Part shown: positions 25,711 through 33,609 of the stretch, one piece after another
Numbering within the stretch: position 1 is the stretch's first letter
Layout: the number at the start of each line of letters is the position of its first letter
Assembly: GCA_041500225.1 (NCBI GenBank)
Contig: JBGQLV010000003.1
Location: 1 to 64,000, forward strand
DNA from: 0-14-3-00-41-53 sp041500225
GTDB lineage: Bacteria > Nitrospirota > Thermodesulfovibrionia > Thermodesulfovibrionales > SM23-35
Length of the DNA stretch: 64,000 nucleotides
Direction: 5' to 3'
Translations under genes and position numbers: made by a program
Notes under the pieces: generated by a model
Database searches by the model: none
The model's input: only the letters and a program-made list of their open reading frames with translations
What the model was told of the DNA's origin: nothing

Positions 25711-26558
25711 GACTTTTAAAGATTATAGGGAAGAGATTCTCAAGAAATAGGCTGTCTGTTATAGGTGCAGTGACAGTACTTTTACTTATAACTATTTCTC
25801 TACTTGCGCCTTTCATCGCACCGTATGATCCTACAGCAATAGATGTCCGCCATACACTTTCACCTCCGAGCAAAACGCATTTACTCGGGACAGATGAACT
25901 CGGAAGGGATCTGCTTTCAAGAATAATATGGGGAAGCAGGGTTTCACTGAAGGTTGGTTTTGTTGCAGTAGGTATTGCAATAGTGATAGGCATTGTTATT
26001 GGTGCAATAGCCGGCTTTTATGGAGGAAAGGTAGATGCAATACTGATGAGGTTTGTTGATATAATGCTTGCATTCCCAACCTTTTTTCTTATCCTTGCAG
26101 TCATCGCAATCCTTGAGCCGAACATATTTACAATAATGGCTGTAATAGGCATTACAAGCTGGATGGATGTTGCAAGGCTTGTGAGAGCAGAATTCCTTTC
26201 ATTAAAGGAAAGGGATTTTGTTGGCGCTGCCAGAGCTGTTGGTGTGAGTGATACAAGGCTCATATTCAGACATATCCTCCCGAATGCCCTTTCACCTGTG
26301 TTTGTTGCAGCAACTTTTGGTGTTGCCGGCGCGATACTTATAGAATCAGGCCTGTCATTCCTCGGACTCGGTGTGCAGCCGCCAGATCCGAGCTGGGGGA
26401 ATATCTTAACAGCAGGCAAGGATAATATAGAAATTGCCTGGTGGCTCTCCCTTTATCCGGGCCTCGCAATATTGATAACGGTATTAAGCTATAATCTTGT
26501 TGGCGAAGGTCTTAGAGACGCACTTGACCCGAGACTGTGGGAAACAGAGAGGCGTTAA
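25707..26558 (+). CDS. dppC: Peptide/nickel-type ABC transporter permease (DppC/OppC)
   Basis: Second permease subunit, 283 residues. The N-terminal cytoplasmic segment and first helix (RNRLSVIGAVTVLLLITISLLAP) are followed by the HLLGTDELGRDLLSRIIWGSR motif characteristic of DppC, and the EAA loop ARAVGVSDTRLIFRHILPNALSP. Its TAA stop lies in TTAA shared with the stop of pyrE on the other strand, so the two genes converge with a 4-bp overlap. Confidence 0.94.
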   Translation: MRLLKIIGKRFSRNRLSVIGAVTVLLLITISLLAPFIAPYDPTAIDVRHTLSPPSKTHLLGTDELGRDLLSRIIWGSRVSLKVGFVAVGIAIVIGIVIGAIAGFYGGKVDAILMRFVDIMLAFPTFFLILAVIAILEPNIFTIMAVIGITSWMDVARLVRAEFLSLKERDFVGAARAVGVSDTRLIFRHILPNALSPVFVAATFGVAGAILIESGLSFLGLGVQPPDPSWGNILTAGKDNIEIAWWLSLYPGLAILITVLSYNLVGEGLRDALDPRLWETERR

Positions 26559-27142
26559 CGTCTGTAAAGCTCCATCACTTCCTCTCTTGTAATAATCGAA
26601 TCGAGCTTATAACCTAATGTTTCTACAGCTTCCCGACCACCCTCCTGCCTGTCAATTAGGGCGATAACCTTTACTATTTCAAGTCCTTCTTCTTTTGCCC
26701 TGTTGATCGCCTCAATAGTTGATTTGCCGGTTGTGATAACGTCATCAACAATTGCTACCCTATCACCTTTTTTTACATTTCCTTCTATCCACTGCATTAA
26801 GCCATGTGGTTTCGGCGTTTTTCTGACAACAAATGACTCTATAGGTCGGTACGACTCGATCCCGAGTTTTCCTTTAAGATATGATGTATATGCTACTGCG
26901 TGTGCTATCGGGTCAGCACCGAGTGTAAGCCCACCAATCCCCTTTATATCCATGTCTTTTATTAAATCAAAAATAAGATTCCCTACGAGGTACATACCTT
27001 CGGGATTAAGGGTCACGGCTTTGCAGTTGAAATAGTAGTTGCTCATCCTGCCTGAGACAAGTTTAAAAACAGGCTCTTCACTATATTTAAAGGCTTTTTC
27101 AATAATAAGTTCTATTAATCGGTCTTTTAGAATAGATGACAT
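26555..27142 (-). CDS. pyrE: Orotate phosphoribosyltransferase
   Basis: Converts orotate and PRPP to OMP in pyrimidine synthesis. The 195-residue protein shows FKLVSGRMSNYYFNCK (substrate region), a GGLTLGADPIAHAVAY segment, a FVVRKTPKPHG flexible loop and the PRPP-binding VAIVDDVITTGKST. The gene overlaps oppF by 16 bases at its start and shares its stop region with dppC, so it is embedded inside a split transporter locus. Confidence 0.95.
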   Translation of the reverse strand: MSSILKDRLIELIIEKAFKYSEEPVFKLVSGRMSNYYFNCKAVTLNPEGMYLVGNLIFDLIKDMDIKGIGGLTLGADPIAHAVAYTSYLKGKLGIESYRPIESFVVRKTPKPHGLMQWIEGNVKKGDRVAIVDDVITTGKSTIEAINRAKEEGLEIVKVIALIDRQEGGREAVETLGYKLDSIITREEVMELYRR

Positions 27143-28077
27143 GATACAAGCCTCCTTTGAATATCTTTTAATAAAGGAACTTCCTTATCGCAGGGTTCAA
27201 ATCTTTTCGGGCATCTCGGGTGGAAGGGGCATCCTGGAGGAATATCTATCGGGCTTGGCACATCTCCCTTAAGAATTTCTCTTTTCTTACCATCAGATTT
27301 TATCTTAGGCGCAGAAGACAGCAACTCAATCGTATAGGGGTGAAGTGGATTACTGAAAAGTTCATCTGCTTTTGAATACTCTATTATCTTCCCAAGATAC
27401 ATTACAGCTACTTCATCGCTGAAATACTGAACTACTCTTAGTTCATGACTTATGAAAAGGAAAGAGATGCTTGATTGTCTTTTAAGTTCCTGAAGGATGT
27501 TCAGTATCTGTGCCTGTATGGATACATCCAGCGCAGAGAGAGGTTCATCAGCTACTATCACCTCTGGTGAGACTGCAAGCGCCCTTGCTATGCATATCCT
27601 CTGCTTCTGGCCTCCGCTGAATTCGTGAGGATAGCGGTTTAAAACATCAGTCTGAAGCCCTACACTTCTTAACAGGCTAACTACCTTATCCTTAAGCTCA
27701 GACCTCTTAACAACCTTATGTATTTTAAGGGGTTCTGAGATGGTATCAAGTACAGTCATCCTCGGATTTAATGATGAAAATGGATCCTGGAATATTATCT
27801 GTACTGATTTCCTGAATTCTCGCAGTGAATCTCCTTTGAGTTCACCAATATTTTTACCCCTGAAAACAATCTTCCCCGATGTAGGTTGAATTAATTTGAG
27901 AACAAGCCTTGCCACAGTAGACTTTCCTGATCCACTTTCTCCGACCAGAGCAAAGACCGCTCCATCCTTTATAGAAAAATTTATATCGTCCACAGCCTTT
28001 AACCATTCATGTTTTGCAAATGCCTTTCTTTTAACTGGAAAGTATTTCTTAAGGTCAGCTACATCAATGATTCCCAT
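27127..28077 (-). CDS. oppF: Oligopeptide/dipeptide ABC transporter ATPase (OppF/DppF)
   Basis: ATP-binding subunit of 316 residues. Walker A is GESGSGKST, the Q-loop is IIFQDPFSSLNPRMTV, the signature FSGGQKQR and Walker B VIVADEPLSALDVSIQ. The family C-terminal oligopeptide/dipeptide domain follows (GCPFHPRCPKRFEPCDKEVP, with its three Cys). It probably drives the DppB/DppC pair encoded convergently. It overlaps oppD by 19 bases. Confidence 0.94.
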   Translation of the reverse strand: MGIIDVADLKKYFPVKRKAFAKHEWLKAVDDINFSIKDGAVFALVGESGSGKSTVARLVLKLIQPTSGKIVFRGKNIGELKGDSLREFRKSVQIIFQDPFSSLNPRMTVLDTISEPLKIHKVVKRSELKDKVVSLLRSVGLQTDVLNRYPHEFSGGQKQRICIARALAVSPEVIVADEPLSALDVSIQAQILNILQELKRQSSISFLFISHELRVVQYFSDEVAVMYLGKIIEYSKADELFSNPLHPYTIELLSSAPKIKSDGKKREILKGDVPSPIDIPPGCPFHPRCPKRFEPCDKEVPLLKDIQRRLVSCHLF

Positions 28078-29033
28078 TTAATCTCCTCAGATCTTATACA
28101 CCTTGCGAATTGACCCGGTATAATCTCTCTTAAGGCAGGCTCCTCTTTCTGACAGTCGGGGATCATATACTGGCACCTGTCTGAAAACTTACATCCCGGC
28201 GGAAGTTCATCAGGTCTGGGCACAGAGCCAGGGATAGGCTTTAAAGGAATTTCCTTTGTTTTTGGCAGAGATTCTAAAAGTCCCATGGTATATGGGTGCT
28301 TTGGTGTTTCAAGTATATTTAAAACCTGAGAGACCTCAACAAGCCTTCCTGCATACATAATGGCAGCCGTTTCTGCATTTTCAGCTATAACGCCAAGGTC
28401 GTGGGTTATCAGTAACATAGCCATATTTCTTTGTTGCCTTAGACCCCTGAGAAGGTCAAGTATTTGTGCCTGAATTGTGACATCGAGGGCAGTTGTAGGT
28501 TCATCTGCAATCAGCAAGGACGGATTACAGGCTATTGCCATTGCAATCATAACCCTCTGCCTCATCCCTCCTGACATCTGGTGGGGGTATTCCTTAATCC
28601 TGATTTCAGGAGATGGGATTTTAACCGCCTTCAGGAGTTCTACAGTATTTGCCATTGCCTCTTTCTTTGAGAGACCCGTGTGAGTGGTAAGAACCTCTGC
28701 TATCTGATAACCAATTGTAAGCACCGGGTTCAGTGATGTCATAGGCTCCTGGAATACCATTGAAAGTTCTTTTCCCCTGAGCCTTCTCATAGATTCACTA
28801 TCGAGCTTTAAGAGGTTATTTCCTTTAAAGTTGATCTCACCTTCTGCAAATGCATTATGAGGAAGGATTCCCATAATGGACAGGGCGGTTAGGCTCTTGC
28901 CGCATCCGCTCTCTCCAACAAGGCCAAAGACCTTGGCTTCCTTAATCTCAAAGTTAAGACTTGAGACAACCTTTGTAGGATTGTTGGTTGACCTGAAAGA
29001 GATGTTAAGGTCCCTTACTTTAAGGAGGGACAC
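28059..29033 (-). CDS. oppD: Oligopeptide/dipeptide ABC transporter ATPase (OppD/DppD)
   Basis: ATP-binding subunit of 324 residues: Walker A GESGCGKSL, Q-loop MVFQEPMTSLNPVLT, signature MSGGMRQR and Walker B LLIADEPTTALDVTIQ. The C-terminal GCKFSDRCQYMIPDCQKEEP carries the conserved Cys set, which in characterised relatives can bind an iron-sulfur cluster. It follows a TPR gene by six bases and overlaps oppF, so TPR-oppD-oppF-pyrE read as one operon. Confidence 0.94.
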   Translation of the reverse strand: MSLLKVRDLNISFRSTNNPTKVVSSLNFEIKEAKVFGLVGESGCGKSLTALSIMGILPHNAFAEGEINFKGNNLLKLDSESMRRLRGKELSMVFQEPMTSLNPVLTIGYQIAEVLTTHTGLSKKEAMANTVELLKAVKIPSPEIRIKEYPHQMSGGMRQRVMIAMAIACNPSLLIADEPTTALDVTIQAQILDLLRGLRQQRNMAMLLITHDLGVIAENAETAAIMYAGRLVEVSQVLNILETPKHPYTMGLLESLPKTKEIPLKPIPGSVPRPDELPPGCKFSDRCQYMIPDCQKEEPALREIIPGQFARCIRSEEIKWESLM

Positions 29034-29039
29034 AGCAGA

Positions 29040-29786
29040 CTACTTTTCCTCCTTTTTCAGAAGCCTCAGATATGCTTCTGCTTCCTTTAAGCCGGGATTG
29101 TGTTCGAGTGCCTTTTCCCATTCCTCAAAGGCAAGACCAATAAGCCCTTTCACGTAATAGCTTAAACCAAGTTGAACCCACGCTGCTCCATAATTGGGAT
29201 TGATCTCTTTTGCCTTTGCAAAATAGACGATGGCATCTTCTATAAGCCCTTTGTTCCTCAGGGCAATGCCGAGCTTGGTATGTACGTCAGGAAGCCGGGG
29301 GTATAGCTTAATTGCCTTTTTATATTCTTGTATTGCCTCATCGTTCATACCTAAATCAAGATAAATGTTACCGAGCTTATAATGCTCATTGGCAAGTTTA
29401 CCTGCAACGAACGGGTCAATGGCAGTCGGGGTAGGGTGTGCTATCTGTGCAGCGAGCGAAAAAACTTCCTGGGCCTTTTTAAATTCACCCATATCATTGT
29501 ATGTAATAGCAAGGTTCAGTGATGCTTCTGTATAGTTAGGGTTTAATTCAAGTGCTGTTTTAAAATATTCAGATGCCTGGTTAAAGTTGCCTTTGAGATG
29601 CGAGATTATACCGAGTTTGTTATGGACATCAGCGTATTTGGGATTAATGTTTATTACATCTTTTAAAATAGGCTCTGCCTCCGAGTATTTGCCCTCCTCG
29701 AAAAGCTGTGAGCCAAGCTCATGTAACTCATGTGTGTGCTGATCCACGATGTAAGAAGTATAGGTAGTCAGAGAATTGTTTGTCAA
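29040..29786 (-). CDS. Tetratricopeptide-repeat protein
   Basis: Soluble 248-residue protein made of about six TPR units, for example EPILKDVININPKYADVHNKLG, EYFKTALELNPNYTEASLNLAITYNDMGEF and EYKKAIKLYPRLPDVHTKLGIALRNKG. It has no signal peptide, and the first 20 residues may be non-coding because a later start is possible. It acts as a protein-binding scaffold of unknown partner and is probably co-transcribed with the transporter ATPases downstream. Confidence 0.85.
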   Translation of the reverse strand: MTNNSLTTYTSYIVDQHTHELHELGSQLFEEGKYSEAEPILKDVININPKYADVHNKLGIISHLKGNFNQASEYFKTALELNPNYTEASLNLAITYNDMGEFKKAQEVFSLAAQIAHPTPTAIDPFVAGKLANEHYKLGNIYLDLGMNDEAIQEYKKAIKLYPRLPDVHTKLGIALRNKGLIEDAIVYFAKAKEINPNYGAAWVQLGLSYYVKGLIGLAFEEWEKALEHNPGLKEAEAYLRLLKKEEK

Positions 29787-29793
29787 GGTATCC

Positions 29794-30213
29794 TTAATCA
29801 GATAGGACTGTCTTCAAAATGAAGTTATAATCTGCATATTTATCTGTCTTTTTAATCAGCAACCATTCCTTATCCTTGCCGGACATCCTTGCCAGGGCAA
29901 ATGAGCCCTTGAGTTTTTTACCATGAAATATAATATCAAGTTTTCCTTTTTGAAGACTCCCCCCTTGAAACTCGAAAGTTCCTTTATCCCATATTGCAAC
30001 AGCACCAGCCCCGTACATCCCCTCGGGTATCGTTCCCTCAAAAGTTGCATAATCAACAGGATGATCTTCAACCATAATCGCCAGACGTTTTTCTTTTGGG
30101 TTCATGGATGGACCTTTTGGTACAGCCCACGATTTTAGCACATCGTCCATCTCAAGTCTGAGATCAAAATGTAACCTCTTTGCATGGTGCTCATGAACAA
30201 CAAATATCGGCAT
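29794..30213 (-). CDS. Stand-alone LigD 3'-phosphoesterase domain protein
   Basis: This 139-residue protein consists only of the PE domain that normally forms the N-terminal part of bacterial NHEJ ligase D. The catalytic signature VHEHHAKRLHFDLRLE (His ligands) is followed by SWAVPKGPSMNPKEKRLA, VEDHPVDYATFEGTIPEGMYGAG and IWDKGTFE. Such domains trim 3'-phosphate and 3'-ribonucleotide ends at breaks. No ligase, polymerase domain or Ku is nearby. Start ATG 30213 is preceded by AGGAGCG. Confidence 0.93.
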   Translation of the reverse strand: MPIFVVHEHHAKRLHFDLRLEMDDVLKSWAVPKGPSMNPKEKRLAIMVEDHPVDYATFEGTIPEGMYGAGAVAIWDKGTFEFQGGSLQKGKLDIIFHGKKLKGSFALARMSGKDKEWLLIKKTDKYADYNFILKTVLSD

Positions 30214-30335
30214 TTAATCGCTCCTAAAAAATTATATAACAATATCACAATCAAAAGCATAGGGATTTAAAATTAACACGGAATAACCAGGTTTAAAAGA
30301 AATCTGTTATACTTTTTTAATATCAGGAGGGAACC

Positions 30336-30737
30336 ATGGTACAGATTACTTTGGCGTTATTGGCTGATAGTGCAAATGTTTCGCGAGAAGGCAAATTAAA
30401 TATATTGGGAATTTTTGACCGCATTAGTGCACAGAGTCTGCCAGCTGCACATCCCCAAATGCAGATGGTAATTACACTTGAGGCTGATAGAGGAGATGCT
30501 GACAAGGAACATAAGCTTGCAATTGAGTTAATAGATGCTGACGGAGCAAAGCTATTATCTATGGCAGGCGACTTAAAATTTGGGTCACCACCACCTGGTG
30601 AGCAGATCAGGATGAATCATATCATCCAATTGAATAATCTGCGATTTGACCATTTTGGCAGCTATGAATTTAAGATCCTTATAAATAATGAAGTGCGTAA
30701 AAGCGTTTCTTTATCTGTAACCGAGGTTAAAAAATGA
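30336..30737 (+). CDS. DUF6941 family protein
   Basis: This 133-residue beta-rich protein begins with the family-typical LLADSANVSREGKLNILGIFDRI and ends with a beta segment (GSYEFKILINNEVRKSVSLSV). The family is widespread and has no assigned function. It looks like an immunoglobulin-like beta sandwich without enzyme motifs. An excellent Shine-Dalgarno (AGGAGGG) lies six bases before ATG. It stands alone, just upstream of toxin-antitoxin remnants. Confidence 0.8.
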   Translation: MVQITLALLADSANVSREGKLNILGIFDRISAQSLPAAHPQMQMVITLEADRGDADKEHKLAIELIDADGAKLLSMAGDLKFGSPPPGEQIRMNHIIQLNNLRFDHFGSYEFKILINNEVRKSVSLSVTEVKK

Positions 30738-30966
30738 TGTTGAAATCTCTGTTGATGGTGTGTTAGAAATAGTCTTGCCTAAGGCGAGGACCGTAACACT
30801 TCCAAAGACAGCTAAGGCGATAAAAGCCCTGATTCCCCCCTCCGCTCCGCTACAGGGAGAACCAGGAGTTCGAGACAGATGCCCCTCCGGGGCACTGCTC
30901 AACTGCCGCATTATCACAGCAAGGGATATGAACACCCGGGAGCGTAGGAGATATGAAAAAAAGTAA
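30738..30966 (+). pseudogene. Mosaic remnant including an apparent BrnT-type toxin C-terminus
   Basis: Reading from about 30897 the frame gives CRIITARDMNTRERRRYEKK, which resembles the C-terminal end of BrnT-family toxins (RIISARxxTxxERRxYE) and overlaps the start of the antitoxin gene, as in brnTA operons. The expected N-terminal toxin part is absent. Upstream the same frame reads ISVDGVLEIVLPKA, which recalls the C-terminal beta strand of Hsp20 proteins. Between them lies a GC-rich palindromic stretch (30830-30900). It appears to be a deletion/insertion scar. Both homologies are short and inferred. Confidence 0.5.
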
Positions 30967-31192
30967 ACATAAGGAAATGACCATATTAGAGGCAAGTGAT
31001 TATTTCGACGAGCACGATATTTTTAAGTTTGAGGATGTAAGAGAGGTGACAGACGTTAAATTCAAACTGCAGAAAAAGAAATATGTCGGGCTCGACATGG
31101 AACTTTTCAAAAAGATCAAAACCAAAGCAAAGAGACTCCACAAAAGCGAAGACCTGCTCATCAAAGAATGGCTGATGGAAAAGGTCGGATAA
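30953..31192 (+). CDS. CopG/BrnA-type antitoxin
   Basis: This 79-residue protein has an N-terminal acidic segment (ILEASDYFDEHDIFKFEDVREV) and a C-terminal ribbon-helix-helix-like stretch (KKYVGLDMELFKKIKTKAKRLHKSEDLLIKEWL). The pattern matches CopG-family antitoxins found after BrnT-like toxins. These repress their own operon and neutralise an RNase toxin. The cognate toxin looks broken (previous entry), so this antitoxin may be orphaned. Confidence 0.75.
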   Translation: MKKSKHKEMTILEASDYFDEHDIFKFEDVREVTDVKFKLQKKKYVGLDMELFKKIKTKAKRLHKSEDLLIKEWLMEKVG

Positions 31193-31281
31193 CAGCGTAA
31201 CACCTTTTCTCTGCATTCATATCAACAATCAGAACAGCCATTCTGTTTACTTGAAATAAAAAACTCCTAAAGGTTAAAGAA

Positions 31282-31725
31282 ATGAGTGACCTGAAGAAAT
31301 ATATTCACGAAAGAAAAAAGAGAGACAGAAGTTTTGCCGAAGGATATGACGAGGGTTATGAGCAGTTCAAAACCGGTGTGGTACTCAAACATGCCCGCGA
31401 GTCTGCCGGCCTGACTCAGGGGTGGCATGAAGGCAAACACTCTCTGCTTCCGTGGTGGGAGTATTTCCTCGGTGTAATGCTCCTGTCTGCTTATAAGGAA
31501 TTTGAGCAGCGTGTCGGGTTGGTATCAACCGCGAAGGGGGCTAAAACAGCGACCGTGCTGGATGCGATCCGTAGTATGAAGGGAGAGTTTTCCGTCAAGG
31601 ATGTGCAGGAACGCTGTCCGGCAGTAGGAATTGACCTGATCCGCAGGATATTGCGCCAGGAGCGGGAGGCGAACCGTCTTGAATGTCTTGGCCGGGGCCC
31701 TGATGCCCGCTGGAAGAATAAATAG
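31282..31725 (+). pseudogene. Chimeric ORF: HigA-like antitoxin N-terminus joined to Fic-protein C-terminus
   Basis: Residues 1-47 (MSDLKKYIHERKKRDRSFAEGY to KHARESAGLTQ) match the start of XRE-type antitoxins just before their second helix. From residue 48 on (WHEGKHSLLPWWEYFLGVMLLSAYKEFEQRVG and a winged-helix end, VKDVQERCPAVGIDLIRRIL) it matches the C-terminal region of Fic-family proteins. Neither the recognition helix of the antitoxin nor the Fic HPFxxGNGR site remains. The junction is in frame. A deletion between two neighbouring systems explains it best. Whether it is translated is unknown. Confidence 0.75.
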
Positions 31726-31743
31726 GTACAATGCGCAATAATT

Positions 31744-31768
31744 AGGTACTGAATGTCATTCAGTACCT
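31744..31768. repeat. Perfect 25-bp palindrome after the chimeric ORF
   Basis: AGGTACTGAATG (31744-31755) and CATTCAGTACCT (31757-31768) are exact reverse complements around a single T, 18 bp after the chimeric ORF stop. There is no T-run, so a terminator is less likely than an operator or recombination scar. The remaining 270 bp to tRNA-Arg carries only small hairpins (for example GGCCGAAGGGCC near 31990) and no convincing gene. Confidence 0.6.
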
Positions 31769-32045
31769 ATATAGATCCATTATCTCCTCACGGTCAATCA
31801 CATCAGCTCTCCCTTGCCCGGCTTTCTGGCACCCACAGCCTCCAGCGTGTTATCAATCTTTCAGCTTTTAAAGCAGGATCAAGCTTAACATATCCCTTCG
31901 TTAGCCGTGCCCTGCATGATGTAAGATGGACAAATTGGACGTGAAAAATGAGGGTCAATTTCACGATTCTTTCACGTTGAGGGACACGAAGGCCGAAGGG
32001 CCTTTTTACCACCCGGGGAAAGCTATTGAAAACTAAGGGGGAATA

Positions 32046-32122
32046 TGGTACCCCCTGCAGGAATTGAACCTGCGACACCAGGTTTAGGAAACCTGTGCTC
32101 TATCCTACTGAGCTAAGGGGGC
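32046..32122 (-). tRNA. tRNA-Arg (anticodon CCT), CCA encoded
   Basis: The minus-strand cloverleaf of 77 nt has acceptor GCCCCCT pairing with AGGGGGT, D-arm AGCTCAGTAGGATAGAGC, anticodon stem CAGGT/ACCTG with loop TTCCTAA (CCT), T-arm GCAGG/CCTGC and encoded CCA (32046-32048). It borders the toxin-antitoxin remnant region, a common situation because tRNA genes serve as integration sites. No attachment repeat was found. Confidence 0.95.
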
Positions 32123-32168
32123 ACGAAAGAAAGTGAAAAGTGAAAAGTTTAAAAACAAATACAAACAA

Positions 32169-32621
32169 CTAAAACTCTAAAAGCTCAAAGACTTTATTTA
32201 CTGCATCAGCTGCGTTCTCAGCATGGATAATACCCTTTATGTCCCATGTTTTGATACCAACAACTGGTTTTCCCATCTGCAACGCAAAAGCAATCTCTGA
32301 CAATGTGCCGTATTCACCGCCAACTGCTATAAGGGCGTCTGCTGTACGGGCTATAATAACATTTCTGCCGATTCCCAATCCAGTTGCTATAGGAATGTCT
32401 ATATACTGATTTGCTTCTTTTGAATGATCATGGGGAAGGATTCCAACAGTTAGCCCACCCTCTGATTTAGCGCCTTTTGATGCGGCTTTCATAACACCAC
32501 TGAGGCCACCGCATACAAGGGTTGCTCCTTTTTGGGCAATATGACGTCCAACTTCTTCAGCCTCCCAAAGAAGCGCCTTTTCAACTCTCCTTCCGCCTAT
32601 AACAGCAATTATTTTTTTCAT
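32169..32621 (-). CDS. TIGR00725 family Rossmann-fold protein (LOG/SLOG superfamily)
   Basis: This 150-residue protein has IAVIGGRRV at the start, the GATLVCGGLSGVMKAASKGAKSEGG glycine-rich segment and TADALIAVGGEYGTLSEIAFAL, where the PGGxGTxxE signature of lysine decarboxylase-like proteins appears as VGGEYGTLSE. The superfamily binds nucleotide-derived ligands. This subgroup has no assigned reaction. Its start overlaps the stop of the radical SAM gene by one base, so it is co-transcribed with it. Confidence 0.85.
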   Translation of the reverse strand: MKKIIAVIGGRRVEKALLWEAEEVGRHIAQKGATLVCGGLSGVMKAASKGAKSEGGLTVGILPHDHSKEANQYIDIPIATGLGIGRNVIIARTADALIAVGGEYGTLSEIAFALQMGKPVVGIKTWDIKGIIHAENAADAVNKVFELLEF

Positions 32622-33547
32622 TATATTCCCGCATGAACTTTCATATTTTTACCCTGATAGGTGTCTTTAAATTCAAGTCTTTTTTCTATGTCTCTTAAAA
32701 TTTCCTGTCTGCTTTTTCCCCAGCGCGGCGCTATCAAAATATTATCAGGTGCGGTAGCGAACAACCTCTGCAAAACTATTCGAGAAGAAAGCCTTTCAAT
32801 GAATTCAGTGACAAATTCGAGATATTCCTCATATTCAAATACATGAAATGGTCTTTCCCTGTAGATAATCTCAAGGGGTGTGTCTTTTATTACCTGAAGC
32901 TGGTGTATCTTGAGAAAATCAATCGGGATATGCGAGACCTCATCTGCCATTGAAAGCATCTCTTCTTTTGTCTCTGTTGGGAATCCGATTATAACATGTG
33001 CGCCAATAAATATGCCTCTGTCCTTCGTCAGATCAATTGTCTTAAGGAAAGTATTATAGTCATGACCGCGGTTTATGAACTCAAGGGTCTTTTCATAGAT
33101 TGACTGCATGCCATATTCAATCAGGATAAAGTATCGCTCTGCAAGTGTCTCAAGAAGTGCAATCTTCTCTTCATTTACAGTATCAGGCCTTGTGCCGATA
33201 GCAAGTCCTATAACAGAAGGTTCAGATAGTGCCTTCCGATAAAGACGCTCTAATTCATCAACAGGCGCATAAGTGTTTGTATAAGGCTGAAAGTAAACAA
33301 GGAACCTCTCAGCCTTATATCGTTTTTTGACGTGAGCGATGCCGTTCCTGATCTGTTCACTTATTGATAAAGTCGGCGTACATGACCCCGGTCTGAAACT
33401 GTCATTGTTACAGAAGATACAGCCTGATGTACTTATTGTCCCGTCCCTGTTAGGACACGTAAACCCTGCATCTACATTTACCTTATAAACAGTAGTGGAA
33501 AATCGCTTCTTTATATATGAACCGAAAGAGTTATAACGTCTGTGCAT
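32621..33547 (-). CDS. TIGR01212 family radical SAM protein (YhcC-like)
   Basis: This 308-residue radical SAM protein has its cluster-binding cysteines at C31, C43 and C46 (FTCPNRDGT and GCIFCNN), with the long first spacing that marks the YhcC family. The motif VIGLAIGTRPDTVNEEKIALL and the IEYGMQSIYEKTLEFINRGHD segment are typical. YhcC-like proteins resemble the Elp3 group of tRNA-modifying enzymes, but their own reaction is not established. It is coupled to the TIGR00725 gene. Confidence 0.92.
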   Translation of the reverse strand: MHRRYNSFGSYIKKRFSTTVYKVNVDAGFTCPNRDGTISTSGCIFCNNDSFRPGSCTPTLSISEQIRNGIAHVKKRYKAERFLVYFQPYTNTYAPVDELERLYRKALSEPSVIGLAIGTRPDTVNEEKIALLETLAERYFILIEYGMQSIYEKTLEFINRGHDYNTFLKTIDLTKDRGIFIGAHVIIGFPTETKEEMLSMADEVSHIPIDFLKIHQLQVIKDTPLEIIYRERPFHVFEYEEYLEFVTEFIERLSSRIVLQRLFATAPDNILIAPRWGKSRQEILRDIEKRLEFKDTYQGKNMKVHAGI

Positions 33548-33609
33548 ATTTAATTATTTATGTTTAGTGACAGTTCTGTCAATGTGAACCTATAGTAAAT
33601 AATGCAATT

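Noticed and set aside
30711..30995. Minus-strand ORF of 94 codons across the toxin scar
   Set aside because: No ribosome site and no protein-like pattern. It is the reverse of the BrnT remnant and the GC-rich palindrome.
31803..32078. Minus-strand ORF of 91 codons running into tRNA-Arg
   Set aside because: It starts inside the tRNA gene, so it cannot be a normal gene. Only a short AbiEii-like trace beyond its end was kept as a remark.
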